Of a stretch of 32,978 bases of DNA, positions 8,515-16,188 are shown piece after piece (position 1 is the stretch's first letter; every line of letters starts with the position of its first letter). Source of the stretch: Clostridia bacterium (lineage in GTDB: Bacteria > Bacillota > Clostridia > Oscillospirales > CAG-272); assembly GCA_017398145.1 (NCBI GenBank), contig JAFQHD010000135.1, positions 1-32,978 of the forward strand, read 5' to 3'. Below the pieces are notes generated by a model. That model ran no database searches. It had not been told where the DNA came from and was given only the letters and a program-made list of their open reading frames with translations. Both the position numbers and the translations under genes were made by a program.

Positions 8515-11229
8515 TTATTTAAGGGTCTTTTTATTCTTTACGAGCTTGGAATTAAGATTGATATAAGAATAACGTCTGCAATGGAACAGAGCCTTACGGC
8601 CTTCGGCATTTCTTGTAAACACAAGGTCAAAATTACCGCTTTTACCCTTAAGGTATTTTGTAAGGACAGAGGCGTTTTCTTTATTCTTGCCGATGACTGC
8701 GGGACATGCGTAGCTGCGGCTCCAGTCGTGACCGAATCTGCCCTTATATACCAATATATATCTGGGATCAACGATAGGAGAGAGCATCTCGGATATTGCA
8801 TCCGAAAATACCGATTTTTCTCGGGCAGAAGCACCCTCAAGAGAACAGGTGATGCTGCCTGTTTTTTCGTTTTTGGAAACTTTAACTCTGCCTGAATCTA
8901 TTTCGCCTAAATCACGAAGCGTTCTGTGAACGGCACCTGCAAGAGAACCTATACTCTTTTCGGGAGAAGCATTACTTGATATAAATGACAGCTTGCCTAT
9001 AAGCAGAACGGCAAGTACTATACCGACTGCAAGACCTATGAATTTGCCGAAAAATCCGCCGAGGATCACAAGCAACAGCGCTACGGCAACGCCAACGGCA
9101 AGTATGATGGCATGGAGCTTGTTTTTGTATACAGCCTTTGCCGGATGCACCTCAGCGGGCACCTCGCTAACCTCTACCACCTCGGGATGAGCACTGCCCT
9201 TAACGGTGTTGTTCCAGCGTCCTGCTACGGCTTTTCTGTCACGGGCAAGAGCAAGTGTCTGTTCGTTTATATGGTCTATACCCTCGGGAGTAAAGGGCGG
9301 CTTGATCACGTCGAGTCTGTCCACACCGCTTTCTATTACGTCGCTGTTATAGGCAGGAGCCTGGAAGCAGGCAAATCTGCGTTTGAGTGTGGCATAGTCC
9401 TCGCCCTCTATCTCCTCAGTGTTGTCGGAGGTTGGGGTAAGGGTAACGGGATGCCAGATGTTTGATATCTTGTCGGGGTTCTTTTTGTCTATACGGATAG
9501 CCCTGCCTCGCATCTGGTTTGACAGCATAAAGCTGCCTACAAAGCTGGCAAGAATAAGCGAATTAATATTAGGGGAATCCCAACCCTCGCCTAAAAGGGA
9601 TTTTGTGCCTATAAGTATGTTTATATGTCCGTCACCGAAAAGCCTAGTTATAAGCGACACCTTGTTCTTGTTTGAACCGCTGAAATACACCTCGCTGTGC
9701 TCGGTTGCGGATATTGGCTTCACCTTACATTCTATGCTTTCCGCCTTTGCAAGCTCGCTTGCCGCCGTTACCGCGGTATTAGGAAGGATAACAAGCGTTC
9801 CAGACAGAAGGGCGATCTTGGTCGTTTCGGGACAGCTTCGGCGCAATGCCTCAAACACAGGAACGGTGCCTATTGCATGGATATCATTATCTGTACCCAC
9901 AACAGACATCATATCCTTCTTGATATAGTCGGTAAGGATAAGCATACGCAGTGAGTCACCGAGATTTTTGTATTCTTCATCGGCTATACGGCAGATACTT
10001 TTAAGCTTGCCCTTGGAGGATATAAGCAATTTATTCAGCTTGTCTGTAGAGTCAAGACAGACCTTCTTTTTCTCGATAAGACCCTGAGAAGATAAAATAT
10101 CATTCAGCTTTTCCGATATCTCTCCAAATATATCGGGATTGTTTATTATAAAGGTAAAGGCGCGCTGTGCCGTGGCAAGGGTATATTTTCTGTCCTTTCT
10201 GCCCTCGTATGCCTTATCTGCAAGGGTGGCGGATACAGGGTTTCCACTCTGTTCGGCACAATAGATCAGACAGGCAAAATCCTCTATATTGTCATATAGA
10301 AGCTCATCGTTTTTCATAACACCCGAAATCCTTATAGCCTCGCTTGGCAGACCGCTTTTGATTACAGAATCTGCGCAGGCCTTTGCTTTTGCACGGTAGG
10401 TGTTTAAGAGCTCCAGCTCTTCCTCTGTGGGATAACTGAAATACACATAGTCCTGATGAGGGCAGAGTGTCTTCTGAAGCACAAGCTGAGGAACGAATAT
10501 CTCCTCGTCTATCTCACCGCAGAGAGTAATATATCTGTTCCATTCACCGGGGGTACTGTCGTAGGGCGGCGTGGCGGTAAGGGCGATAATATTAACACTG
10601 TCGCCGAGCAGCTCTATAAACTTTTCAAGAGCCTTCTGCCATTCGCTTTTAAGGTGGTGTGCCTCATCAAGACACAGGGTAGTAATGCCCGCCTTCTTTA
10701 TGGTATCAAGCAGTTCAAAATCGCTGAAATCCAGCTCTTCTTCCGCCATAAGCTCCTCTTCGTCCGCCTCAGCCTTTACCTTGGCTTTGGTAAAGGCGGC
10801 ATGAAGTGCCTGATAGGTAACGGAGGTGATAAGCTTGGGCTTGGCAAGATTGTATGAAACATAATCTTCGGAAGCCTCACCCTCAGGCATATACGCCTCG
10901 GCAAATCTCTCGCCCCATTGCTGGCGGATAGTAACCGACGGGGACATAACAAGCGCAGGGGCATCAAGCCTTCTTACAAGCTCAAGACCAAGTATGGTCT
11001 TACCGCTGCCCGGAGCAGCCACGATATGTATCCTTTTGTCCTTTAGATGTTTTTTGGAATTATCCAAAACAGTCTGCTGATAGTCACGGAAGGTCCATTT
11101 GAACTTGACACGGCTAAAGTCCTTGGGTTTATTTTCTTTTATGGGAGCTTTCTTTATCGGTGCGCCGCAGTTAGTACAGAACTTAACTGTTCCTTCTATC
11201 TTCTGCCCGCATTCAGAACAAAATGCCAT
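8515..11229 (-). CDS. Zinc-ribbon SF2 DEAH helicase with C-terminal membrane hairpin
   Basis: A 904-residue protein with an unusual order of parts. Residues 1-22 form a zinc ribbon (C4, C7, C18, C21). An SF2 helicase core follows: R-D-Y-Q-Q (48-52), Walker A A-P-G-S-G-K-T (72-78), DEAH (188-191), A-L-T-A-T-P-P, then in the second lobe L-L-G-E-G-W-D-S-P and Q-M-R-G-R-A-I-R (572-579). Two hydrophobic segments (about 707-727 and 730-749) form a likely membrane hairpin, followed by about 150 residues that I cannot assign. The zinc ribbon, core and tail would all lie in the cytoplasm. ATP-driven nucleic-acid unwinding or translocation is expected from the family; the partner is unknown. A type III restriction or phage-defence role is possible, but no methylase or nuclease is nearby. 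It is preceded by a small lipoprotein gene and lies inside a repeat-flanked segment. Confidence 0.85.
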   Translation of the reverse strand: MAFCSECGQKIEGTVKFCTNCGAPIKKAPIKENKPKDFSRVKFKWTFRDYQQTVLDNSKKHLKDKRIHIVAAPGSGKTILGLELVRRLDAPALVMSPSVTIRQQWGERFAEAYMPEGEASEDYVSYNLAKPKLITSVTYQALHAAFTKAKVKAEADEEELMAEEELDFSDFELLDTIKKAGITTLCLDEAHHLKSEWQKALEKFIELLGDSVNIIALTATPPYDSTPGEWNRYITLCGEIDEEIFVPQLVLQKTLCPHQDYVYFSYPTEEELELLNTYRAKAKACADSVIKSGLPSEAIRISGVMKNDELLYDNIEDFACLIYCAEQSGNPVSATLADKAYEGRKDRKYTLATAQRAFTFIINNPDIFGEISEKLNDILSSQGLIEKKKVCLDSTDKLNKLLISSKGKLKSICRIADEEYKNLGDSLRMLILTDYIKKDMMSVVGTDNDIHAIGTVPVFEALRRSCPETTKIALLSGTLVILPNTAVTAASELAKAESIECKVKPISATEHSEVYFSGSNKNKVSLITRLFGDGHINILIGTKSLLGEGWDSPNINSLILASFVGSFMLSNQMRGRAIRIDKKNPDKISNIWHPVTLTPTSDNTEEIEGEDYATLKRRFACFQAPAYNSDVIESGVDRLDVIKPPFTPEGIDHINEQTLALARDRKAVAGRWNNTVKGSAHPEVVEVSEVPAEVHPAKAVYKNKLHAIILAVGVAVALLLVILGGFFGKFIGLAVGIVLAVLLIGKLSFISSNASPEKSIGSLAGAVHRTLRDLGEIDSGRVKVSKNEKTGSITCSLEGASAREKSVFSDAISEMLSPIVDPRYILVYKGRFGHDWSRSYACPAVIGKNKENASVLTKYLKGKSGNFDLVFTRNAEGRKALFHCRRYSYINLNSKLVKNKKTLK

Positions 11230-11332
11230 AATACTATCCTCTCCTTTTTATATTGTAAATTCAATTTTATCTGTGTTCTTATTTTCGCTCCGTACCAATA
11301 TATCACCATCATATAACCGTAGAGTGGAATGA

Positions 11333-11473
11333 TCAGAACTGCATCATTTCAATACCTTTTACGGCAACACTGTCGGCATTTTCCTGCTTGAACATTTCCT
11401 TGTTTGGATAACAGCCGGAAAGGCAGATAGCCAATGAAAAAACAAATACGATAAATATAAGCAGCTTTTTCAT
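11333..11473 (-). CDS. Small lipoprotein (46 residues)
   Basis: A short gene. The sequence begins MKKLLIFIVFVFSLAICLSG followed by Cys21 in an L-S-G-C lipobox, which gives a lipid-anchored mature peptide of only 26 residues ending K-G-I-E-M-M-Q-F. An AGGAG site (11481-11485) lies 7 nt before the ATG, and a good promoter lies about 70 nt upstream. It precedes the helicase by 103 nt on the same strand, so the two are probably one transcript. Function unknown. It could be a full-length micro-lipoprotein or a lipoprotein shortened by an early stop. Confidence 0.7.
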   Translation of the reverse strand: MKKLLIFIVFVFSLAICLSGCYPNKEMFKQENADSVAVKGIEMMQF

Positions 11474-11542
11474 AACTTATCTCCTGTTCCGTCCTTGTTT
11501 TCTATAATGGCACAATAATATCCGTTCTCTTTTCTTGCCTTC

Positions 11543-11571
11543 ATTATAGAGCATAATCGGATTTTCGTCAA
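11543..11571 (-). promoter_or_regulatory. Sigma-A promoter for the lipoprotein-helicase pair
   Basis: On the - strand TTGACG (11571-11566), a 17-bp spacer and TATAAT (11548-11543). Transcription would start near 11536, about 63 nt before the lipoprotein ATG. Confidence 0.75.
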
Positions 11572-11590
11572 GTTGGTTTTCATTTAACAG

Positions 11591-11626
11591 AAAGCCCTTT
11601 GCGAAATTGATCGTAAAGGGCTTTTT
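11591..11626. terminator. Terminator-like hairpin upstream of the lipoprotein promoter
   Basis: AAAGCCCTTT / AAAGGGCTTT, extended by GCGA/TCGT (one G-U), with an AATTGA loop. The run of T follows on the + strand; on the - strand it lies just past the stop of the truncated frame at 11643-11852 and could end that transcript. No + gene precedes it. Confidence 0.6.
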
Positions 11627-11642
11627 ATTATTTGAAAGGATA

Positions 11643-11852
11643 TTAAATTTTGTTCTTTTTAGGATGAATGGGTTGTTCAAAATAAAACGATTCTGCTATA
11701 ATTGTATCTCTGCTTCTATAAAAAGTTTGCGGATACATAAATAATTCCATATATTTATCAATCTTGTCTTCTTGAATAGATATAAATTCTTCCCCGTTAT
11801 CACCGCAAATAAAGCAAGAACCGCCAATAACAGTAAGGGTTTTTAAAAGGCG
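11643..11852 (-). pseudogene. 5'-truncated reading frame, probable gene remnant
   Basis: An open frame of 69 codons on the - strand that begins at a stop inside repeat copy B and has no usable start codon before an internal Met about 38 codons in. The readable product includes G-G-S-C-F-I-C-G-D-N-G-E-E-F and ends P-I-H-P-K-K-N-K-I; the Cys pair and acidic content look like real coding sequence. I do not recognise the family. The break at about 11840 coincides with the edge of the 68-bp direct repeat, so the 5' part of the gene was probably lost when the segment joined this site. A terminator-like hairpin lies just downstream at 11591-11626. Confidence 0.4.
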
Positions 11853-11907
11853 TCAAAAGACGCCTTTTAGTTATTTATTATATCCTATTATCTTTATAAG
11901 CCTGAAA
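11840..11907. repeat. Right copy (B) of the 67/68-bp direct repeat
   Basis: Same sequence and orientation as 8125-8191. Copy B holds a perfect-stem terminator and the intact last codons of the amidase gene (F-R-L-I-K-I-I-G-Y-N-K-stop on the - strand). To its left the sequence no longer resembles sigG. The two copies bracket about 3.65 kb. Confidence 0.9.
11845..11868 (-). terminator. Terminator of the amidase gene (in repeat copy B)
   Basis: Perfect 10-bp stem AAAAGGCGTC / GACGCCTTTT with loop AAAA, 2 bp beyond the amidase stop codon. The U-rich 3' arm works in either direction. Confidence 0.85.
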
Positions 11908-13169
11908 TCGGTATAACCGTACAAGCTCATAGGACAGTCGATCTTATCTGTAGTATTGGAATTTACGAGATAATCAATTACGTTTCCGTCACTGTCATAG
12001 ATAACCTTCGTGATAATGACAGAATGCACACCTATACCGTCGGAAATATACTGGATTATATCTCCGGGTCTTCCGCTGTAGAGATTTCCGTTAATATCGC
12101 AAACAAGACCAAACCCGGTATTCTCAACACAGTATTCATAGAAATATTCGCAAGCTGCCCAGCTTGAGGATCTGCCGTACCGTCCGCCTGTATTGTTGAT
12201 ATCTTCACCGTACCATTTCCACTGCTTTCCCTGCAGATCCATAGGTATACCACCGGCAAAAAGACATTGAGATGTATAGTTATTACAGTTGCCGCCATAT
12301 ATATCGTAAGCTGTATAAGCAGGATTGCGCTTATACTCCACCTGTCCTACCCATTCATAGGAATATTTAAGAGCATTTTCGACATTATAGGGATTATCAG
12401 CTGTCAAAAGAGATACATAAGCATCGGGAGCCTTATTATATTCTTCCCGCTGCTGTGTTGCGTCTTTAAGCTTGCTTGTAACATCGTCAACGAGGAGTGT
12501 CTTCAATTCATCAAGTGTTTCTGTTATCTGTGAAGATGTAAGATTTGCAAGAGTAAGTCTGTTTTCTCTCAGATAGCTTTCATAGCGCTGAGTTATAAGT
12601 TCATATACTCCGCTTATCTCGCTGTGTTTTACTATATAAAACTCGCCGTCGATCTCTTTCAAAATAAAATGATGCTCTATATCGCTTGTATAAGAAACCG
12701 TATCCGGAACAAAGTTATAATTCATATAATCGTTTTGTGTCAGATAGACATCATAACCGTCAGAAGTTTCGGTTACAGACCTATATGTAACACCTACCGT
12801 TGCCGAAGAATATCCGAGATCTATCGCCATGACCCTTCGTATTTGATTCTGATATGCAACCATAGTATTGATTATACCGCGCTCATATTCAGTATTAAAA
12901 TAATAAATATCGTCAAATACATTATCAGTATAGTCACCAAAAGACGAAAAATATCTGACGAAGTATTCCTTGATGACCTCGTTCATACCCTCGGTTATAC
13001 CTATTTCTGAATACGAATTATTATTTACAAACTCCACGGTTACCTTCGGTTGGTCCGCCTCAATATAAATGGATTCGGTATCTGTTGTATAGGGAACGGG
13101 TATAACCTCTGTAGTACATGCTGTAAAAAAAGAAAGGATGATCAACGATATAGCAATAATTCTTTTCAT
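11871..13169 (-). CDS. Lipoprotein with C-terminal Amidase_6-type (NlpC/P60-like) domain
   Basis: A surface lipoprotein of 432 residues. The N-terminus is a signal peptide with lipobox F-F-T-A-C (Cys18). Residues about 60-270 form an N-terminal region without clear motifs. The last 160 or so match the putative amidase domain PF12671: G-N-C-N-N-Y-T-S-Q-C-L-F-A-G-G-I-P-M with the probable catalytic Cys, then P-G-D-I-I-Q-Y and G-V-H-S-V-I-I-T-K with the catalytic His. Peptidoglycan or peptide amide hydrolysis outside the membrane is inferred. The 3' end lies in repeat copy B, and the gene ancestrally faced sigG directly across that terminator. Related proteins occur in spore formers, so a sporulation role is possible, but the promoter here looks like sigma-A. 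Confidence 0.82.
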   Translation of the reverse strand: MKRIIAISLIILSFFTACTTEVIPVPYTTDTESIYIEADQPKVTVEFVNNNSYSEIGITEGMNEVIKEYFVRYFSSFGDYTDNVFDDIYYFNTEYERGIINTMVAYQNQIRRVMAIDLGYSSATVGVTYRSVTETSDGYDVYLTQNDYMNYNFVPDTVSYTSDIEHHFILKEIDGEFYIVKHSEISGVYELITQRYESYLRENRLTLANLTSSQITETLDELKTLLVDDVTSKLKDATQQREEYNKAPDAYVSLLTADNPYNVENALKYSYEWVGQVEYKRNPAYTAYDIYGGNCNNYTSQCLFAGGIPMDLQGKQWKWYGEDINNTGGRYGRSSSWAACEYFYEYCVENTGFGLVCDINGNLYSGRPGDIIQYISDGIGVHSVIITKVIYDSDGNVIDYLVNSNTTDKIDCPMSLYGYTDFRLIKIIGYNK

Positions 13170-13196
13170 AAAATACCCCGATGAATTTATATCTAT

Positions 13197-13225
13197 ATGT
13201 TAACCTTTTTTGTTCATCTTGTCAA
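13197..13225 (-). promoter_or_regulatory. Sigma-A promoter of the amidase lipoprotein gene
   Basis: On the - strand TTGACA (13225-13220), 17 bp, TAACAT (13202-13197). Start near 13190, giving a leader of about 20 nt. Its -35 lies 10 bp from the -35 of the divergent promoter. Confidence 0.7.
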
Positions 13226-13235
13226 CCGTAAAACA

Positions 13236-13264
13236 TTGACTAAAACAAATATATATGGTAGAAT
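13236..13264 (+). promoter_or_regulatory. Sigma-A promoter of the glycoside hydrolase-SEL1 operon
   Basis: TTGACT (13236-13241), 17 bp, TAGAAT (13259-13264). Start near 13271, leaving about 24 nt of leader with AGGA at 13281-13284 before the ATG at 13295. Confidence 0.75.
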
Positions 13265-13294
13265 TAATTAACTATATATAAGGACGGAAGACTT

Positions 13295-16186
13295 ATGAAA
13301 AAGTTTATTGATGAAATCAGGAAAAACAGCTATGAATACGGCTCTATCCCTTTCTGGAGCTGGAATGACAAGCTTAATAAAGAGGATCTCATAAGACAGA
13401 TCCACGATATGAAGAGGCTTGGAATGAAAGGCTTCTTTATGCATGCAAGAAGCGGTCTTGAGACCGAGTATTTAAGCGATGAATGGTACGACTGTATCAA
13501 CGCTTGTATTGAGGAAGCAAAAAAGCTGGATATGGAAGCCTGGGCATATGACGAGAACGGCTGGCCCAGCGGCTTTGCCGGAGGAAAGCTTCTGACCTGT
13601 GATGAAAACTATGCCCATTGGCTTGATTATCAGATCCTTGATCATTTCGATCCTGAGGCTCTTGCTGTGTACACACTCGAAGATAACAAATGTACAAGAG
13701 TAAAAGAAGACTGTGGTGCAAAGGAATATCATACGATATATCGCCGTGCCGACTCTTCCTATGTTGACACAATGAATCCCCGTATAACCATGGAATTTAT
13801 TGAAGCAACCCATGTCGACTACAAAAAGCGTTGCGGCGATGAGTTCGGTAAAACAATGCCCGGATTTTTTACAGACGAGCCTCAGTATTACAGATGGCAT
13901 ACTGTATGGTCTGATATGATGTACACAGAGTTCGAGCCCCGTTACGGATATAACGTGCTTGACGGACTCCTTGCTCTATTTGTTGATTACGAAGGATCCG
14001 AAGAATTTCGATACGATTACTACAAGCTCTGTAACGAGCTTTTCACCAACAACTTCATCAAGGTTATGTACGAGTGGTTCGAGGAGAACGGCATACAGAT
14101 AACAGGACACGCGATCGAGGAAAAGTTCCTCGGCGGTCAGATGTGGTGTTGCGGCGGTATTATGCCCTTCTACGAATATATGCACATTCCGGGTGTCGAC
14201 TATCTCGGCAAGACCGCAGGAAATGATATATCTCACAAGCAGGTTGGCTCTGTTGCCGCACAGCTTGGCAGAAAGAAAGTACTTTCCGAAATGTTTGCTT
14301 GCTGTGGTTGGGATATCACTCCTCTGCAGTTAAAAAAGGTTGCCGAGCATCAGTACTACGGCGGCGTAAACATGATGTGTCAGCATCTTTATCCCCTTTC
14401 TATAAGAGGACAGCGCAAGCGCGATTACCCCGCATTCTACTCTGAACATTCTACATGGCAGTCCTCGCTCAAGGAATTCAATGAATATTTCAATAACCTC
14501 GGATTTACCCTTTCCAGAGGTACTGAAGTAGCTGATATTCTGGTTATACACCCCATCAGAAGTGCTTATATGAAGTATTTTCGTGACACAGTAACGCCTG
14601 AGTTTATGGCAATCGAAGAAAATTTTGCTAACTGTACCACTTGCTTGTCACAGAATCAACTCCTCTATCACTATGGCGATGAGACCCTTATTGCTAAATA
14701 CGGCAGAGTTGAGGGCGACAAGATAATCGTCGGACAGTGTACCTATGATAAAGTTGTACTTCCCCTGACACATACTCTTGACGCTTCAACCGCAGCGTTA
14801 CTCAAGGAATATCTTGCCAACGGCGGAAAGCTGGCAGTTTACGGTGATACGCTTCCTGAGTATATCGAAGGAAGAAAAGCTGATCTGAGCTGGCTTAAAC
14901 CTAACTCTACCATCGGTGAATACTGTAATACTAACGAAATCAATGTTCGCTACGATGGAGCTGAAGCGCAGGACATCAGAGTACAGAGCAGAAGAGTTGA
15001 CGGTAAACGACTCTATTATGTGCTTAATCTCTCACATAAGCTTGATCATAATAATGTTGAGTTTAACATTAAAGGTGTTGATTATATGTCAATAATCGAT
15101 ATGGCAACGCTTGAAACAAAGGGTATTGATGCTGTTAAGACAGATAACGGCATTAAATTTACTCTTGATTTTGAAAAGGTGCAGTCATACATACTCTTTG
15201 AAGAAAAGTGTGAAATCAAGCCCAAAAAGGATTTAACTCCTGCCGAACACACACCCTTCAAGGTAAGCGAGAATATCGAAAACTCATTTACCCTTGACTA
15301 TGCGAGAATTTCCTATGACGGCAAGGAATACAGCGACGTTAGACCTATAATCCGTATCAAGGACAACCTCTTATCAGAAAGATACGAAGGTAAGTTATGG
15401 CTCAAGTTCGAATTTGATCTTAAGTCTATACCAACAAAGCTTTCTTGCGCCATAGAAAAGCTGGCATCCCAGAAGGTATATGTAAACGGTAACGAAATCA
15501 CTCTTGGTGATGATTGGTGGCTTGACAGACATATCGCCTCGGTGGCTATAACCGATTATTTAAAGGAAGGTATAAACGAGATCATATGCGAGATAGACTA
15601 TTTCCAGCGTGACTACGTATATTATGTTCTATACGGTGGAGTATCTGAATCATTGCGTAATTGTCTCTGTTTTGATACTGAAATCGAATCCATCTACCTT
15701 TTCGGTGACTTCGAGGTTAACACCGAAAGAGATAAGTTCGAATATCACCCCCACGATTATATCGCATATACCGGCTCTTTCTCCATAAAGAAATCAGAAG
15801 GCGGTATAGATCTTGCTAACATTACAGAAAGCGGATATCCTTTCCTTACAGGCAGTATTGTGCTTGAAGCCGAATATACCGGCGGTGGCAAAGAGCTTTG
15901 GCTTAAAGGTTCATATGTATGCGCCGATATTTATGTCAATGGAGTGCTCCACAACAAACTCCTATTCAATCAGCATTGCACGCTTAACACGATCAACATA
16001 GGTGATAAGATCACTGTGAGACTTTACACATCCAATCTCAATCTTTTGGGTGTTCACCACCATATTGATATTGAAGTGATTTCATCTCCCGATACATTCT
16101 CTCTCGAAAAACAGTGGGACGGTGACAAGTGTGCACTGTTTACCGACAGATATGCACTTAAGAAATTTGGAATTTACAAGGAATGA
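13295..16186 (+). CDS. GH106-like glycoside hydrolase (putative alpha-L-rhamnosidase family)
   Basis: A large cytoplasmic glycosidase of 963 residues without a signal peptide. The N-terminal barrel begins P-F-W-S-W-N-D-K-L and continues G-F-F-M-H-A-R-S-G-L, Y-L-S-D-E-W and A-Y-D-E-N-G-W-P-S-G, a pattern I associate with GH106-type hydrolases. F-F-T-D-E-P (D194, E195) and T-G-H-A-I-E-E (E275, E276) are candidate acidic catalytic sites. A C-terminal beta-sandwich region is suggested by V-Y-V-N-G (about residue 730) and L-W-L-K-G-S-Y-V-C-A-D-I-Y-V-N-G. Intracellular location implies that imported oligosaccharides are the substrate, yet no sugar transporter adjoins it. Family membership is moderately sure; rhamnose specificity is only suggested. 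Its stop overlaps the ATG at 16183, 6 nt before the preferred start of the SEL1 gene. Confidence 0.72.
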   Translation: MKKFIDEIRKNSYEYGSIPFWSWNDKLNKEDLIRQIHDMKRLGMKGFFMHARSGLETEYLSDEWYDCINACIEEAKKLDMEAWAYDENGWPSGFAGGKLLTCDENYAHWLDYQILDHFDPEALAVYTLEDNKCTRVKEDCGAKEYHTIYRRADSSYVDTMNPRITMEFIEATHVDYKKRCGDEFGKTMPGFFTDEPQYYRWHTVWSDMMYTEFEPRYGYNVLDGLLALFVDYEGSEEFRYDYYKLCNELFTNNFIKVMYEWFEENGIQITGHAIEEKFLGGQMWCCGGIMPFYEYMHIPGVDYLGKTAGNDISHKQVGSVAAQLGRKKVLSEMFACCGWDITPLQLKKVAEHQYYGGVNMMCQHLYPLSIRGQRKRDYPAFYSEHSTWQSSLKEFNEYFNNLGFTLSRGTEVADILVIHPIRSAYMKYFRDTVTPEFMAIEENFANCTTCLSQNQLLYHYGDETLIAKYGRVEGDKIIVGQCTYDKVVLPLTHTLDASTAALLKEYLANGGKLAVYGDTLPEYIEGRKADLSWLKPNSTIGEYCNTNEINVRYDGAEAQDIRVQSRRVDGKRLYYVLNLSHKLDHNNVEFNIKGVDYMSIIDMATLETKGIDAVKTDNGIKFTLDFEKVQSYILFEEKCEIKPKKDLTPAEHTPFKVSENIENSFTLDYARISYDGKEYSDVRPIIRIKDNLLSERYEGKLWLKFEFDLKSIPTKLSCAIEKLASQKVYVNGNEITLGDDWWLDRHIASVAITDYLKEGINEIICEIDYFQRDYVYYVLYGGVSESLRNCLCFDTEIESIYLFGDFEVNTERDKFEYHPHDYIAYTGSFSIKKSEGGIDLANITESGYPFLTGSIVLEAEYTGGGKELWLKGSYVCADIYVNGVLHNKLLFNQHCTLNTINIGDKITVRLYTSNLNLLGVHHHIDIEVISSPDTFSLEKQWDGDKCALFTDRYALKKFGIYKE

Positions 16187-16188
16187 TA

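Noticed and set aside
8422..8895. A 157-codon + strand frame
   Set aside because: It is antisense to the helicase 3' end and crosses a strong terminator; the codon pattern is that of the - strand gene.
11477..11680. A 67-codon - strand frame between the lipoprotein and amidase genes
   Set aside because: It runs through a terminator hairpin and both promoter boxes of the lipoprotein gene, and has no convincing ribosome site or family.
8125..11907. Insertion sequence or transposon as explanation of the direct repeats
   Set aside because: There is no transposase and no terminal inverted repeat at the edges, and 67 bp is far longer than usual target-site duplications.
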